NCBI GenBank assembly: GCA_044869955.1
Contig: JBIOYC010000318.1
Location: 1-27,325, forward strand
DNA from: CALMKX01 sp044869955
GTDB lineage: Bacteria > Acidobacteriota > Thermoanaerobaculia > Multivoradales > SZUA-115
DNA: 27,325 bases
Reading direction: 5' to 3'
In this document: in pieces, positions 8,386 through 16,123 of the stretch
Position numbering within the stretch: the stretch's first letter is position 1
How the letters are laid out: the number at the start of each line of letters is the position of its first letter
Position numbers and translations under genes: made by a program
Notes under the pieces: generated by a model
Told to the model about the DNA's origin: nothing
Databases searched by the model: none
Seen by the model: the letters and a program-made list of their open reading frames with translations, nothing else

Positions 8386-9344
8386 GGCACCGCTCCACCA
8401 GCGACGTCCGGCTGGCGCGGGTAGCCGTAGGCGGCGAGCATCCAGCCGGCCAGGCGCTCCACCTTCGACCGGTCCCGCGGCGGCAGGCGGGAGGTCCACT
8501 CGAAGTCCGGCGCCAGGCGGACGCTGCCCCGCATGCGTAGGAGGTTGCCGGCGATCGGGTGGCCCACGGGGAGGGCCTCGCCCCGCTCGAGGTCCGCCGC
8601 CACACCGTCGAGGTCGAGATCGACCAGAGTGCCCACCCGGGCGAGCTCACGGCGAGGGGCACGCATCAGGTCCTCGTAGCGCAGGCGCAAGCTCTCCCCC
8701 GCGGGAAGCAGGCGCCGCAGCCATTCGGCCTGGAGGTTGGCGACCATCCAGCCCAGGGTCGTGCGGCCGGCACCCAGGGGGGCGATGTCGTGCTGGACGC
8801 CGCCGCGCTCGTCCCGGGCGAAGCTCTTGCGGTAGGACCAGGCCACACCCCGGGCGTCGCGCACGAGGTGCAACACCTTGAGGTCGAGACCGGGAGTGCC
8901 GGCGAGGGCGAGGGCACGGACCGCCGTCTTCGAAGAATCGATCACCACCGTCCGACCGGCGGTCTCGGCGACGGCACGGTAGAGCCCGAGCATCGCCTCG
9001 CGATAGCGCTCGAAGCGCCGCGAAGGAGCCCGTCGCTCCGCGAGCAGCCGGCCCCAGTGGCGGCTGCGCTCGAAGGCGAGCTGCTCGGCGTGTAACTCCG
9101 AAAGGCGCGACGGCCGGGCAGCCGGCAGCCACCGCTCTCGCACTTGCCGCCAGAAAGGGCAATCCGGGGCCCGCTCGCCGCAGGCGCAGTACTCGGCCGC
9201 GAGCCAGCCATTGGGAATGACCTTGGAGAGCTCGCCCACGGCGACCGCCTCGGGATGGGCGCCGAGCACGGTGTCGAGCCAGGTCGAGCCACTGCGACCC
9301 GCCCCTGCCAGATAGATCACCCGCACCACCGCGGCCGAGGTCAT
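8382..9344 (-). CDS. PAPS-dependent sulfotransferase (carbohydrate sulfotransferase-like)
   Basis: 320 residues. The N-terminal 5'-phosphosulfate-binding loop is AGAGRSGSTW (13-22). The DSSKT segment (136-140) and the 3'-phosphate-binding motif KVLHLVRDARGVAWSYR (156-172) complete the PAPS site of the Sulfotransfer_1/3 superfamily. A Cys-rich stretch, EYCACGERAPDCPFW (51-65), is typical of a bacterial subgroup often found in polysaccharide loci. The reaction is transfer of sulfate from PAPS to a hydroxyl or amino group, leaving PAP. The ATG at 9344 overlaps the stop of the Wzy-like gene as ATGA. The operon also encodes the PAPS synthase and a PAP phosphatase, which supports a dedicated sulfation role. 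The acceptor could be a lipid-linked sugar, but this is inferred. Confidence 0.9.
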   Translation of the reverse strand: MTSAAVVRVIYLAGAGRSGSTWLDTVLGAHPEAVAVGELSKVIPNGWLAAEYCACGERAPDCPFWRQVRERWLPAARPSRLSELHAEQLAFERSRHWGRLLAERRAPSRRFERYREAMLGLYRAVAETAGRTVVIDSSKTAVRALALAGTPGLDLKVLHLVRDARGVAWSYRKSFARDERGGVQHDIAPLGAGRTTLGWMVANLQAEWLRRLLPAGESLRLRYEDLMRAPRRELARVGTLVDLDLDGVAADLERGEALPVGHPIAGNLLRMRGSVRLAPDFEWTSRLPPRDRSKVERLAGWMLAAYGYPRQPDVAGGAVP

Positions 9345-10624
9345 CGGGCGGCGGGATCCTCGGAACGCAACCACGCCGTACCCGCCGCCAGTCCCAGTGG
9401 CAGCAAGACCGCGCGGTAGTCGAGGTAGGTGTGGCTGAACATCCCCCAGGCCGCGAGCAGGACCACGAAGGCGAGGCCGCGGCGGTCGCCGCGAGCCGCG
9501 AAGAAGACTCCCGCTCCCAACAGCAGGGCCAGGTAGCTGGCGAGGCCGAACAGGCCGCCGCTCACCCACTCGTGCAGGTAGCGGTTGTGCGGGCCCTTGG
9601 GCTGGTCGTAGACGTAGCCCGGCCCGTAGCCCTGGATTGGCGCCTGGGAGATCGCCATCAGGTAGGCGGTGAAGATGATCCGGCGGTCGCTGCTGTCAGC
9701 GAGGAAAGAGTCCCCTCCGGAGAACATGGCCAGTCGCTCCTGAGTCTTCGCCAGCTCGAAGAGCCCGCCCTGGCTGCGGCCTGCCGCCACGATCAGCAGG
9801 GTGAGCACCACGCCCGCCGCCGCCACGCCGGCCAGGCGCAAGCCACGGGACCAGCGCTCCGGCCCGGCCGCCCGGACCTTCTGCGTCCCCAGGCCGGCCA
9901 GGTAGAAGGCGACCAGCAAGCCGAAGAGCAGGAAGCCGCCACGAGAGAGGGTGGGCAGCACGGCCAGGCCCACCGCCGCGAGCAGCAGCAGATCCCGGCC
10001 ACGCAGGCGGTCGTAGCGGAGGGTCAGGGCGGTGGCCGAGACGAGCAGGAAGGCCGCGGCGTTGGGCTCTCCCGAGGGGCCGGCGGCCCGCGAGGTCACC
10101 CGCGAGAAGGTGCCCGGCTGGGTGACGTCGACCACGACTGCCAGGGCGACCAGGGCCAGGGCCACGCCCACCGCCAGGGGCCAGCTGCGGCGCACCGGAG
10201 GCAGCAGAGGCCAGAGCAGGGCGAGCCCGAGGGCGCCCAGGTCGTAGACGTAGAGACCCAGGTAAGGCAGATGCTCGGCGGTGGGCCCGGCCGCGAAGGC
10301 GGTGGCCAGCGCCGCCGAGCCCGCCAGAGCCAGCCACGGCAGCCACACCGGCAGGGTGCCGGCGAACAACCGGAGCATCTGCCTCCCCCGCTCGGGCAGC
10401 AGCGCCTGGCGAGCCACCACGAGCACCACCAGCGGCAGGGAGAGCGCCACGTAGAGGAAGGTGGGCCGAAGCGGCGAGATGCCCATCCGATAGAGCCAGA
10501 GGTCGGCCTGGGTGACGAAGATCACCACCGTCACGCCGGCCCAGAGGGCGACCAGCGCTCCGCCCAGCCGGGTCAGAGCACGGATGGGTTCGGCTTGGTC
10601 AGACACGGGCTCGAGCGCGCTCAC
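9341..10624 (-). CDS. O-antigen polymerase/ligase-like membrane protein (Wzy-like)
   Basis: 427 residues with about ten hydrophobic helices. Hallmarks of the O-antigen ligase domain are present: TLSRGGFLLFGLL (225-237) in a helix, then a long extracytoplasmic loop ending in QGYGPGYVYD (331-340) and PHNRYLHEWVSGGLFGL (345-361), the G-rich/HN pattern shared by Wzy and WaaL. Because it sits in the operon with the flippase and glycosyltransferases, polymerase of the repeat unit is the likelier role. The GTG at 10624 overlaps the upstream stop as GTGA. The first hydrophobic helix starts about 20 residues in, which supports this start. A second protein of this superfamily is at 278-2062. Polymerase versus ligase is inference. 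Confidence 0.85.
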   Translation of the reverse strand: MSALEPVSDQAEPIRALTRLGGALVALWAGVTVVIFVTQADLWLYRMGISPLRPTFLYVALSLPLVVLVVARQALLPERGRQMLRLFAGTLPVWLPWLALAGSAALATAFAAGPTAEHLPYLGLYVYDLGALGLALLWPLLPPVRRSWPLAVGVALALVALAVVVDVTQPGTFSRVTSRAAGPSGEPNAAAFLLVSATALTLRYDRLRGRDLLLLAAVGLAVLPTLSRGGFLLFGLLVAFYLAGLGTQKVRAAGPERWSRGLRLAGVAAAGVVLTLLIVAAGRSQGGLFELAKTQERLAMFSGGDSFLADSSDRRIIFTAYLMAISQAPIQGYGPGYVYDQPKGPHNRYLHEWVSGGLFGLASYLALLLGAGVFFAARGDRRGLAFVVLLAAWGMFSHTYLDYRAVLLPLGLAAGTAWLRSEDPAAR

Positions 10625-11619
10625 AGCAGGCGATGGACCGAGAAGACGGCGGCGAGGCCGTGCAGCTCGAGGTTCTCCTCCCAGACCAGACGTTCGGCCG
10701 CGAGATCGATGCAGGCGACCCGGCAAGGCAGGTTGCCCGGCCGGGTAGCGAGGCCGAGGCGGTGCTTCACCCAGCGGACGTTCTCCCGCAGCTTCGTCGG
10801 TCGAAGACGAGAGAACCCTACCACCACCTGCTCTCCATCGAGCACGGCGAGGCCCCGGCACCAGCCGAGCGCGAGGTCGGTGCCACAGACCCGATTCAGG
10901 TCCACGACTCGCTCGACGCGGTCGCTGTCGAGGTCGGCGATGACGATGCGACCGTCGACGGTCGTGAAGTAGACCTTGCGGCCGACCACGATGCCGTCGT
11001 GGGGGCGCTCGACCCCGATGTCGATCCGGCGCTCGGGTCGGGTGAGGCAGGCGACGTCTCGCTGCTCGAAGCGGGTGACCCAGACCTCGCCATCGGCCTC
11101 GAAGACGAAGTTCGGATGGCAAGGGTGGGGCTTGGTGCTCGCCACCTTGCGGTAGTCGAGTTGGCGCGAGAACCGAGCCCAGGGATCCCCCCCGAGGGCC
11201 GCCCACTCGCGCACGACCCGCCCGCCGAGCTCGATCTCCTGCACCAGGTCGAGGCCGGTCGAGACCACCAGGAGGGTGCCGCGTCCGGTCGGCCGCACGT
11301 GGTGCAGGTCGTTGAAGCTGGGCAGGGAAAGGTAGCAGCGGCGCTCGAGGCCCGGCCAGCCGAGGCCGAGGATCTCGGTCGGCGTCGGCAGCCAGAGGGT
11401 CTCGCCGTCGAAGCTGCCGGCCTTGAACAACACGGCGAAGTCCTCGCCGGCCGGGATGGCTTCCGGCGGGGAACGGTAGTCGAGAACGGGCCGCACCCCT
11501 ACGCCCGGCTCGACGGCGAGCACCAGGCCCCGCTCGTGGCGCTCCCACTCCGGCCGACCGAGGGCGTCCGGCCGCTGGCGCCCGCCGACCACCAGGAACC
11601 TGCCCGAGGCGGGGCTCAT
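10621..11619 (-). CDS. Cytoplasmic beta-propeller-like protein of unknown function
   Basis: 332 residues with no signal peptide or membrane helix. I do not recognise a named family. Repeated short strand-turn-strand units suggest a beta-propeller: LLVVSTGLDLVQEIELGG, FVFEADGEVWVTRFEQRDV, VYFTTVDGRIVIADLDSD and VVVGFSRLRPTK. Conserved-looking polar motifs are FNDLHHV (about 122-128) and KPHPCHPNFVF, rich in His and aromatic residues and possibly the mouth of the propeller. The ATG at 11619 overlaps the upstream sulfotransferase stop as ATGA, and the gene ends in a GTGA overlap with the Wzy-like gene. Locked between a sulfotransferase and a polymerase, it may bind, sense or modify the sulfated glycan. 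It might be distantly related to the arylsulfotransferase-like propeller at 21600, but no clear alignment is visible. Confidence 0.75.
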   Translation of the reverse strand: MSPASGRFLVVGGRQRPDALGRPEWERHERGLVLAVEPGVGVRPVLDYRSPPEAIPAGEDFAVLFKAGSFDGETLWLPTPTEILGLGWPGLERRCYLSLPSFNDLHHVRPTGRGTLLVVSTGLDLVQEIELGGRVVREWAALGGDPWARFSRQLDYRKVASTKPHPCHPNFVFEADGEVWVTRFEQRDVACLTRPERRIDIGVERPHDGIVVGRKVYFTTVDGRIVIADLDSDRVERVVDLNRVCGTDLALGWCRGLAVLDGEQVVVGFSRLRPTKLRENVRWVKHRLGLATRPGNLPCRVACIDLAAERLVWEENLELHGLAAVFSVHRLL

Positions 11620-12473
11620 GGGCTCTCCACCCAGGCCGAGAGGTCGAGGCTGGTGAGCCGGGCGAGGTCCTCGATCTCGTGGGCGAAGACCTCGGCCAGC
11701 CGAGCACGCGTCGCGGACGCGATCGGCGGATACCGGCCCGGCACCAGGTTTACTCGGTCGACCAGCCACGCCAGGGCCGGCAAGCTCGCTCGCGCGGGCC
11801 GCACCCAGCGCTGGAGGGCCCGGAACCGGGGCACCTGGGCCCGGTTGTGGCGGAAGGGCTCATCGCCCGCGGGCAGGGTCCAACCGGCCACCGGCAGGGC
11901 CAGGAAGTCGGCGCAGCGCCGCCCCAAGCCGGGCAGGTCGGCCACCAGTTGGTCGTAGGTGAGGACCAGGATCTGCTCCGCCGGGAAGAGGTCCAGGTAG
12001 CGGCGCAGCTGGCTGGCGTAGCGGCCCCGGTCCAGGTACGAGTAGTGTCGCCGAGCCTCCTGACCGCCCCGCAAGCGCTCGGGCTCCCGCTCCAGCGCTT
12101 CCTCGAAGCTCAGGGGCTCCCAGCCGTAACGCACTTCGTGCCAGTAATGGGAGGCGGCGCGGTCGATCGGACGCCGCAGCACGAAGATCAGCCGGGCGGC
12201 GGGCAGGGCCGCGGCGATCCGCCCGGCGACGGCCGGCTCGTAGAGGTAGAGCGGCGAGGTCTGGGCGATCACCGGCTCACCGCGCCAGGCCGTGAAGTGG
12301 CCAGCGTACCAATCGAGACCACGGGCGTAGCGGTCGTCGAGATCGAAGAAGTGGATCTCCTGGGGCCGCGCCGGGAAGAACACCCCGGGATGGCTCTCGA
12401 GCAGGCGATGGAGGGTGGTGGTGCCGGACTTCTGGGCCCCGCCCACGATCAGGTTGGGCAGCACCCGGCTCAA
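11616..12473 (-). CDS. PAPS-dependent sulfotransferase (heparan sulfotransferase-like), TTG start
   Basis: 285 residues. GGAQKSGTTTLH (11-22) is the 5'-phosphosulfate-binding loop and RLIFVLRRPIDRAASHYWH (94-112) the 3'-phosphate-binding region. QEIHFFDLDDRY (38-49) resembles the K/QE-x-HFFD element of heparan sulfate N- and O-sulfotransferases. It is clearly different from the other sulfotransferase at 8382, lacking the Cys-rich segment and having a distinct PAPS loop. The TTG at 12473-12471 overlaps the flippase stop as TTGA, with a purine-rich AGAAGGGG about 8 nt upstream. A GTG nine bases later (VLPNLIVGG) is an alternative start. It probably sulfates a sugar in the lipid-linked repeat unit or polymer. 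Family sure, acceptor unknown. Confidence 0.9.
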   Translation of the reverse strand: MSRVLPNLIVGGAQKSGTTTLHRLLESHPGVFFPARPQEIHFFDLDDRYARGLDWYAGHFTAWRGEPVIAQTSPLYLYEPAVAGRIAAALPAARLIFVLRRPIDRAASHYWHEVRYGWEPLSFEEALEREPERLRGGQEARRHYSYLDRGRYASQLRRYLDLFPAEQILVLTYDQLVADLPGLGRRCADFLALPVAGWTLPAGDEPFRHNRAQVPRFRALQRWVRPARASLPALAWLVDRVNLVPGRYPPIASATRARLAEVFAHEIEDLARLTSLDLSAWVESP

Positions 12474-13828
12474 CGCCAGGTCCCCTTCTCGAACAGCACC
12501 GAGGGGGCGATGCCCAGGCGGCGCCGCACCTCGACCCAGGTCCAGACGTTCTTCACGGCGTTGAGCACGGCGGTGGTCAGGGCGGCGCCGTCGGCCCCCA
12601 GCCAGGCGATCGCCGGCACGTTGAGGAGAACGTTCGCGCCCACGACCCAGCCGAGGATGCGGGCGTTGGTGTCCTGGTGGCCGGTCATGTTGAGCAGATA
12701 GCCCACTGGACCAGCGGCAGCGTTGATCACCTGCCCGATCGAGAGGATCACCAGCACCGACCACACCGAGCGGAACTCCGACCCCCACAGGCCGAGCAGC
12801 CAACGGCCCAGCACGGCCAGCACCAGGGCGGCGGCGGCGGCCCACAGGGTGGCGCCCCAGCTGGTGAGGGTCACCGCCCGCTGCAGGCCCTGGCGGTCCC
12901 CCTGGGCGTGCAGCTCGGAGATCAGGGGCGCGGCGATGCCGTTGGCGGCGTTCTGGCCGAAGGTGATCAGCTGGCCAAGACGGGTGGCGGCGGTGTAGAG
13001 CCCGGCCTCGCGGGTGCCGAGCATGGCTCCCACCAGCAGCACGTCGGCCTGCCCCATCATCAGCCGCATGCCCGAGACCAGCAGCAGGGGCAACGACACC
13101 CGCACCCATTCGCGGGCGTGGCGCTCCGGCGTCGCCGCGGCCACCTCCGAGGGCAGGCTGCGCCGGACCAGGACCTGACCGACTCCCACGCACAGGGCCG
13201 CCGCCGCGAGCGTGGCGAGCATGGCTCCGGCCGAGCCGAGGCCGCCCAGGGCCCAGGCGGCGAGGGCGGCGAGGGCGAGGGCCAGCGGCGGGCGCACCAC
13301 CCCCTCGGGCAAGCGAGCCCAGACCACCCGCTTCAGGCCCTGGAGGGCCGCTCCGCGCAGGCCCAGCAGGGCCAGCACGGGGAGCGCGGCGCAGGCGGCC
13401 CAGAGGGTGCGGGTCAGCGCCGGCGAGAGAGCGGGCGACAGGGCCGCCACGACCGCCGCGGTCAGCGCGCCGACGACCAGGCCCCCGACCAGGACCAGCC
13501 GGTCGCCGAAGTGCAGCAAGCCCGCCAGGCGACCCCACTCCCTTTCGACCCGGTAGGAGGCGACGAAGCGGACCTGAGCGGTGTCGAAGCCGAGGGTGGC
13601 GACGATCACCAGCAGGCTGGCCACGGTCCAGGCATAGCTGTAGCGGCCGAAGGCCTCGACGCCGAGCAGTCGGGCCAGCAGCATATGGCTGGCGACGCCG
13701 ACCAGGGCACCGACTCCACTCACGAAGACGCTGCCGGCGCTGCCCCGGGAGAGCACGCCGACCAGGCTCTCGTCGCGCAGGCGCGCCGGGACGAGGCGTG
13801 CGAGAAGCCCGTTGGTGGCGATCAGCAT
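12470..13828 (-). CDS. wzx: Wzx-type polysaccharide repeat-unit flippase
   Basis: 452 residues, nearly all hydrophobic, with about 12-14 predicted helices in the MATE/MOP layout of RfbX/Wzx proteins. The N-terminus has SRGSAGSVFVSGVGALVGVA and a LLARLLGVEAFGRYSYAWT segment, the common start of Polysacc_synt family flippases. The middle has SGMRLMMGQADVLLVGAMLGTREAGLYTAATRL, the typical second-half repeat. The family moves undecaprenyl-diphosphate-linked oligosaccharides across the inner membrane. It lies 7 bp after the epimerase stop and overlaps the sulfotransferase start as TTGA. Together with the Wzy-like and Wzz-like proteins it indicates Wzx/Wzy-dependent export rather than an ABC transporter route. 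Confidence 0.92.
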   Translation of the reverse strand: MLIATNGLLARLVPARLRDESLVGVLSRGSAGSVFVSGVGALVGVASHMLLARLLGVEAFGRYSYAWTVASLLVIVATLGFDTAQVRFVASYRVEREWGRLAGLLHFGDRLVLVGGLVVGALTAAVVAALSPALSPALTRTLWAACAALPVLALLGLRGAALQGLKRVVWARLPEGVVRPPLALALAALAAWALGGLGSAGAMLATLAAAALCVGVGQVLVRRSLPSEVAAATPERHAREWVRVSLPLLLVSGMRLMMGQADVLLVGAMLGTREAGLYTAATRLGQLITFGQNAANGIAAPLISELHAQGDRQGLQRAVTLTSWGATLWAAAAALVLAVLGRWLLGLWGSEFRSVWSVLVILSIGQVINAAAGPVGYLLNMTGHQDTNARILGWVVGANVLLNVPAIAWLGADGAALTTAVLNAVKNVWTWVEVRRRLGIAPSVLFEKGTWR

Positions 13829-13835
13829 CCCGGCC

Positions 13836-14792
13836 TCAGCCCCGCCGGTCGAGGAACCAGGGCGCGGTGGCGGCGAGGCCAGCCTCGAGAGTCCAGGCCG
13901 GGGCCCAGCCGAGCTCCCGGCGCGCCTTCTCGACGTCGGCCAGCGAGTGGCGCACGTCGCCGGTCCTGGCCGGGGCGTGCTGGGGCTCGGGGCCTCCTCC
14001 GGCGAGCTCGCGGATGCGCTCGGCCAGCGCCCGGACCGTCACGCCGCCGCCCGCCCCGACGTTGTAAGCCTGGCCGCCGGCTTCGACGGGCGCCAGGGCC
14101 GCGGCGAGGTTGGCGGCCACGGCGTCGGCAACGAAGGTGAAATCCCGGCTCTGCTCGCCGTCACCGTAGATCAGCGGCGCCCGCCCCTCGCGCCAGGCGT
14201 CGAAGAAACGCGGCACCACCGCGGCGTAGGGGCCGTCGGGTCGCTGGCGGGGGCCGTAGACGTTGAAATAGCGCAGGCCGATCGAGGGTACCGAGAGCGA
14301 GCGGGCGAAGACCCTCGCCAGCTGCTCCCCCGCGGCCTTGGACCAAGCGTAGGGGGAGAGGGGTTGGCCCTCCTCCCCCTCCCGCTTGGGCAGCTTCGGG
14401 CTGTCGCCGTAGACCGAGGACGACGAGGCGTAGACCACCCGCTCGACTCCGGCGTCCCGCGCCGCCTCGAAGAGCCGGGCGTTGCCGGTGACGTTGACCT
14501 CGATCGAACGGGCCGGGTGGGCGATCGAGCGTGGCACCGAGCCGAGGGCGGCCTGGTGGAAGACGAAGCGTGCTCCGTCACAGGCCCGGCGGCAGGCCTC
14601 AGCGTCGCAGAGGTCTCCGACCAGCAGCTCGACGTCGGCACGCACCCGAGCGAGGTTGGCCTCGAGCCCGCTCGATAGGTCGTCGAGAACCCGCACCCGG
14701 GCGCCGCCCTCGAGCAGGGCGTCGACCAGGTGGGAGCCGATGAAGCCCGCTCCGCCGGTGACCAGCACCGGGCAGTCCGCGAGGCCTCTCAA
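13836..14792 (-). CDS. wbpP: UDP-N-acetylhexosamine(uronate) 4-epimerase, WbpP/TviC-like, TTG start
   Basis: 318 residues from the TTG at 14792-14790, which overlaps the dehydrogenase stop as TTGA. The Rossmann motif TGGAGFIG is at 12-19, SSSS at 123-126, and the catalytic pair in YAWSK is Y148/K152. HQAALGSVPRSI (79-90) and IGLRYFNVYGPRQRPDGPYAAVVP (171-194) match what I know of WbpP and TviC, which epimerise UDP-GlcNAc/GalNAc or their uronic acids at C4. Paired with a WbpA/TviB-like dehydrogenase it should give UDP-GalNAcA, as in Vi antigen. A 10-base Shine-Dalgarno at 14798-14807 supports this start; a GTG slightly downstream is possible. Substrate preference (GlcNAc, GlcNAcA or GlcA) is inferred. 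Confidence 0.9.
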   Translation of the reverse strand: MRGLADCPVLVTGGAGFIGSHLVDALLEGGARVRVLDDLSSGLEANLARVRADVELLVGDLCDAEACRRACDGARFVFHQAALGSVPRSIAHPARSIEVNVTGNARLFEAARDAGVERVVYASSSSVYGDSPKLPKREGEEGQPLSPYAWSKAAGEQLARVFARSLSVPSIGLRYFNVYGPRQRPDGPYAAVVPRFFDAWREGRAPLIYGDGEQSRDFTFVADAVAANLAAALAPVEAGGQAYNVGAGGGVTVRALAERIRELAGGGPEPQHAPARTGDVRHSLADVEKARRELGWAPAWTLEAGLAATAPWFLDRRG

Positions 14793-16123
14793 GCCTTGAT
14801 CACCTCCGGCCGCGGCGCGCGAAAGACCCCCCGGGTGTCGACGATCAACCGCGCCGTCCGGCCCACCAGCTCGTAGTCGACGGTCGAATGGTCGGTGACC
14901 AGCACCACCGCGTCGGCCGCGGCCAGCGTCTCCTCGGTCAGCGGCACCGAGCGCAACGGCGGCAGTTGGGGCCAGGAGCGCATCGCCGGGGCCTCCGGCA
15001 GGTGCGGGTCGTGGTACGAGACCTCGGCCCCGAGGGCGAGCAGCCGGTCGATCACCTCGAAGGCCGGGCTCTCGCGGGGGTCGGCCACGTCCCGCTTGTA
15101 GGCGATGCCCAGCACCAGCACCCGCCGGCCCTTGACCGCCAGGCCCCGTTCGTTGAGCGCCGCCTGGAGCCTGGCCACGACCCAGCCGGGCATGCCTCGG
15201 TTGACCTCTCCGGCCAGCTCGATGAACCGGGTGGGCACGCCGTACTGCCGGGCCTTCCAGGCCAGGTAGAAAGGATCGAGGGGGATGCAGTGGCCGCCCC
15301 AACCCGGCCCGGGATCGAAGCGCAGGAAGCCGAAGGGCTTGGTCTCGGCGGCGTCGAGGACCTCCCAGACGTCGATGCCCATGCGCTCGAAGACCACTTT
15401 CAGCTCGTTGACCAGGGCGATGTTCACGGCTCGGAAGATGTTCTCGGTGAGCTTCGAAGCCTCGGCGGCCCGCGCCGAGCCGACCCGCACCGTGCGCTCG
15501 AAAGCGCGGTCGTAGAGGGCCTGGGCGAGGTCACCCGAGACCGTGTCGACGCCGCCCACGACCTTCGGGATCTGGGCGGTGGTGAAGCGCAGGTTGCCCG
15601 GATCCTCGCGCTCGGGCGAGAAGGCGAGGAAGAAGTCCCGGCCGCAACTGAGGCCGGTGGTCTCGAGCCGATCTCGCAGCAGCTCGTCGGTGGTGCCCGG
15701 GTAGGTGGTCGACTCGAGAACGATCAGCTGGCCCGGGCGCAGAGTGGCTCGGATCTGCTCGACCGTGGCCTCGACGCTCGAGAGGTCCGGCTCCCGCTGG
15801 GCGGTCAGCGGGGTCGGCACACAGATGACGATGGCATCGGCCTCAGCCAGATGGCGAAAGTCGACGGTCGCCCGGAAGCGTCCAGAGGCGAGGACCCGGC
15901 GAATGCGCTCCGGGGGCAGGTGGCCGATGTAACTGCCACCGGCCGAGAGCACGTCGATCTTGGCGCCATCGACGTCGAAGCCCAGGACCGGCAGGCCAGC
16001 CTCGGCGAAGGTCAGGGCTACCGGGAGCCCGACGTAGCCGAGACCGATGACGCCGACCACCGCTGCCGAGCCAGTGATCTTCGACCGGAGCGCCTCGGCG
16101 ACGGCGGGGCCCGGCTCCCTCAT
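14789..16123 (-). CDS. wbpA: UDP-N-acetyl-D-glucosamine 6-dehydrogenase (WbpA/TviB-like)
   Basis: 444 residues with the three-domain UDP-sugar dehydrogenase layout. The NAD-binding GLGYVGLP is at 27-34. SYIGHLPPERI (64-74) is characteristic of the GlcNAc-specific WbpA/TviB branch rather than UDP-glucose dehydrogenase. The family E-T/S-T element ESTTYPGT is at 137-144, and the catalytic cysteine C279 lies in GPGWGGHCIPLDPFYLAWKA. The enzyme oxidises C6 of UDP-GlcNAc in two NAD+-dependent steps to UDP-GlcNAcA. The ATG at 16123 overlaps the phosphatase stop as ATGA, and the gene ends in a TTGA overlap with its likely partner epimerase. UDP-glucose or UDP-ManNAc cannot be fully excluded as substrate. 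Confidence 0.92.
   Translation of the reverse strand: MREPGPAVAEALRSKITGSAAVVGVIGLGYVGLPVALTFAEAGLPVLGFDVDGAKIDVLSAGGSYIGHLPPERIRRVLASGRFRATVDFRHLAEADAIVICVPTPLTAQREPDLSSVEATVEQIRATLRPGQLIVLESTTYPGTTDELLRDRLETTGLSCGRDFFLAFSPEREDPGNLRFTTAQIPKVVGGVDTVSGDLAQALYDRAFERTVRVGSARAAEASKLTENIFRAVNIALVNELKVVFERMGIDVWEVLDAAETKPFGFLRFDPGPGWGGHCIPLDPFYLAWKARQYGVPTRFIELAGEVNRGMPGWVVARLQAALNERGLAVKGRRVLVLGIAYKRDVADPRESPAFEVIDRLLALGAEVSYHDPHLPEAPAMRSWPQLPPLRSVPLTEETLAAADAVVLVTDHSTVDYELVGRTARLIVDTRGVFRAPRPEVIKA
14798..14807 (-). promoter_or_regulatory. Extended Shine-Dalgarno for the TTG-started epimerase
   Basis: On the minus strand this reads GGAGGTGATC, a full 10-nt complement to the usual 3' end of 16S rRNA. 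It ends 5 nt before the TTG start, and its GGAGG core is 10 nt upstream. It lies inside the last codons of the dehydrogenase and decides the unusual TTG start. Confidence 0.7.

Noticed and set aside
7268..8662. Possible fusion of the glycosyltransferase at 6140 with a long N-terminal extension (open frame back to 8662)
   Set aside because: The extension translates to low-complexity Arg/Gly/Pro sequence antagonistic to the real glycosyltransferase in another frame. The TTGA start with a ribosome binding site explains the gene.
10625..11707. Possible N-terminal extension of the Wzy-like protein
   Set aside because: The open frame upstream of GTG 10624 is a shadow of the propeller gene, with no hydrophobic or domain content.
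14151..14800. Sequence nearly repeated with 161-203 (the GAGCCGATGAAGCC...GGTGACCAG block)
   Set aside because: Both copies encode the conserved TGGAGFIGSHL motif of two homologous epimerases in the same orientation. This is protein conservation, not a DNA repeat.
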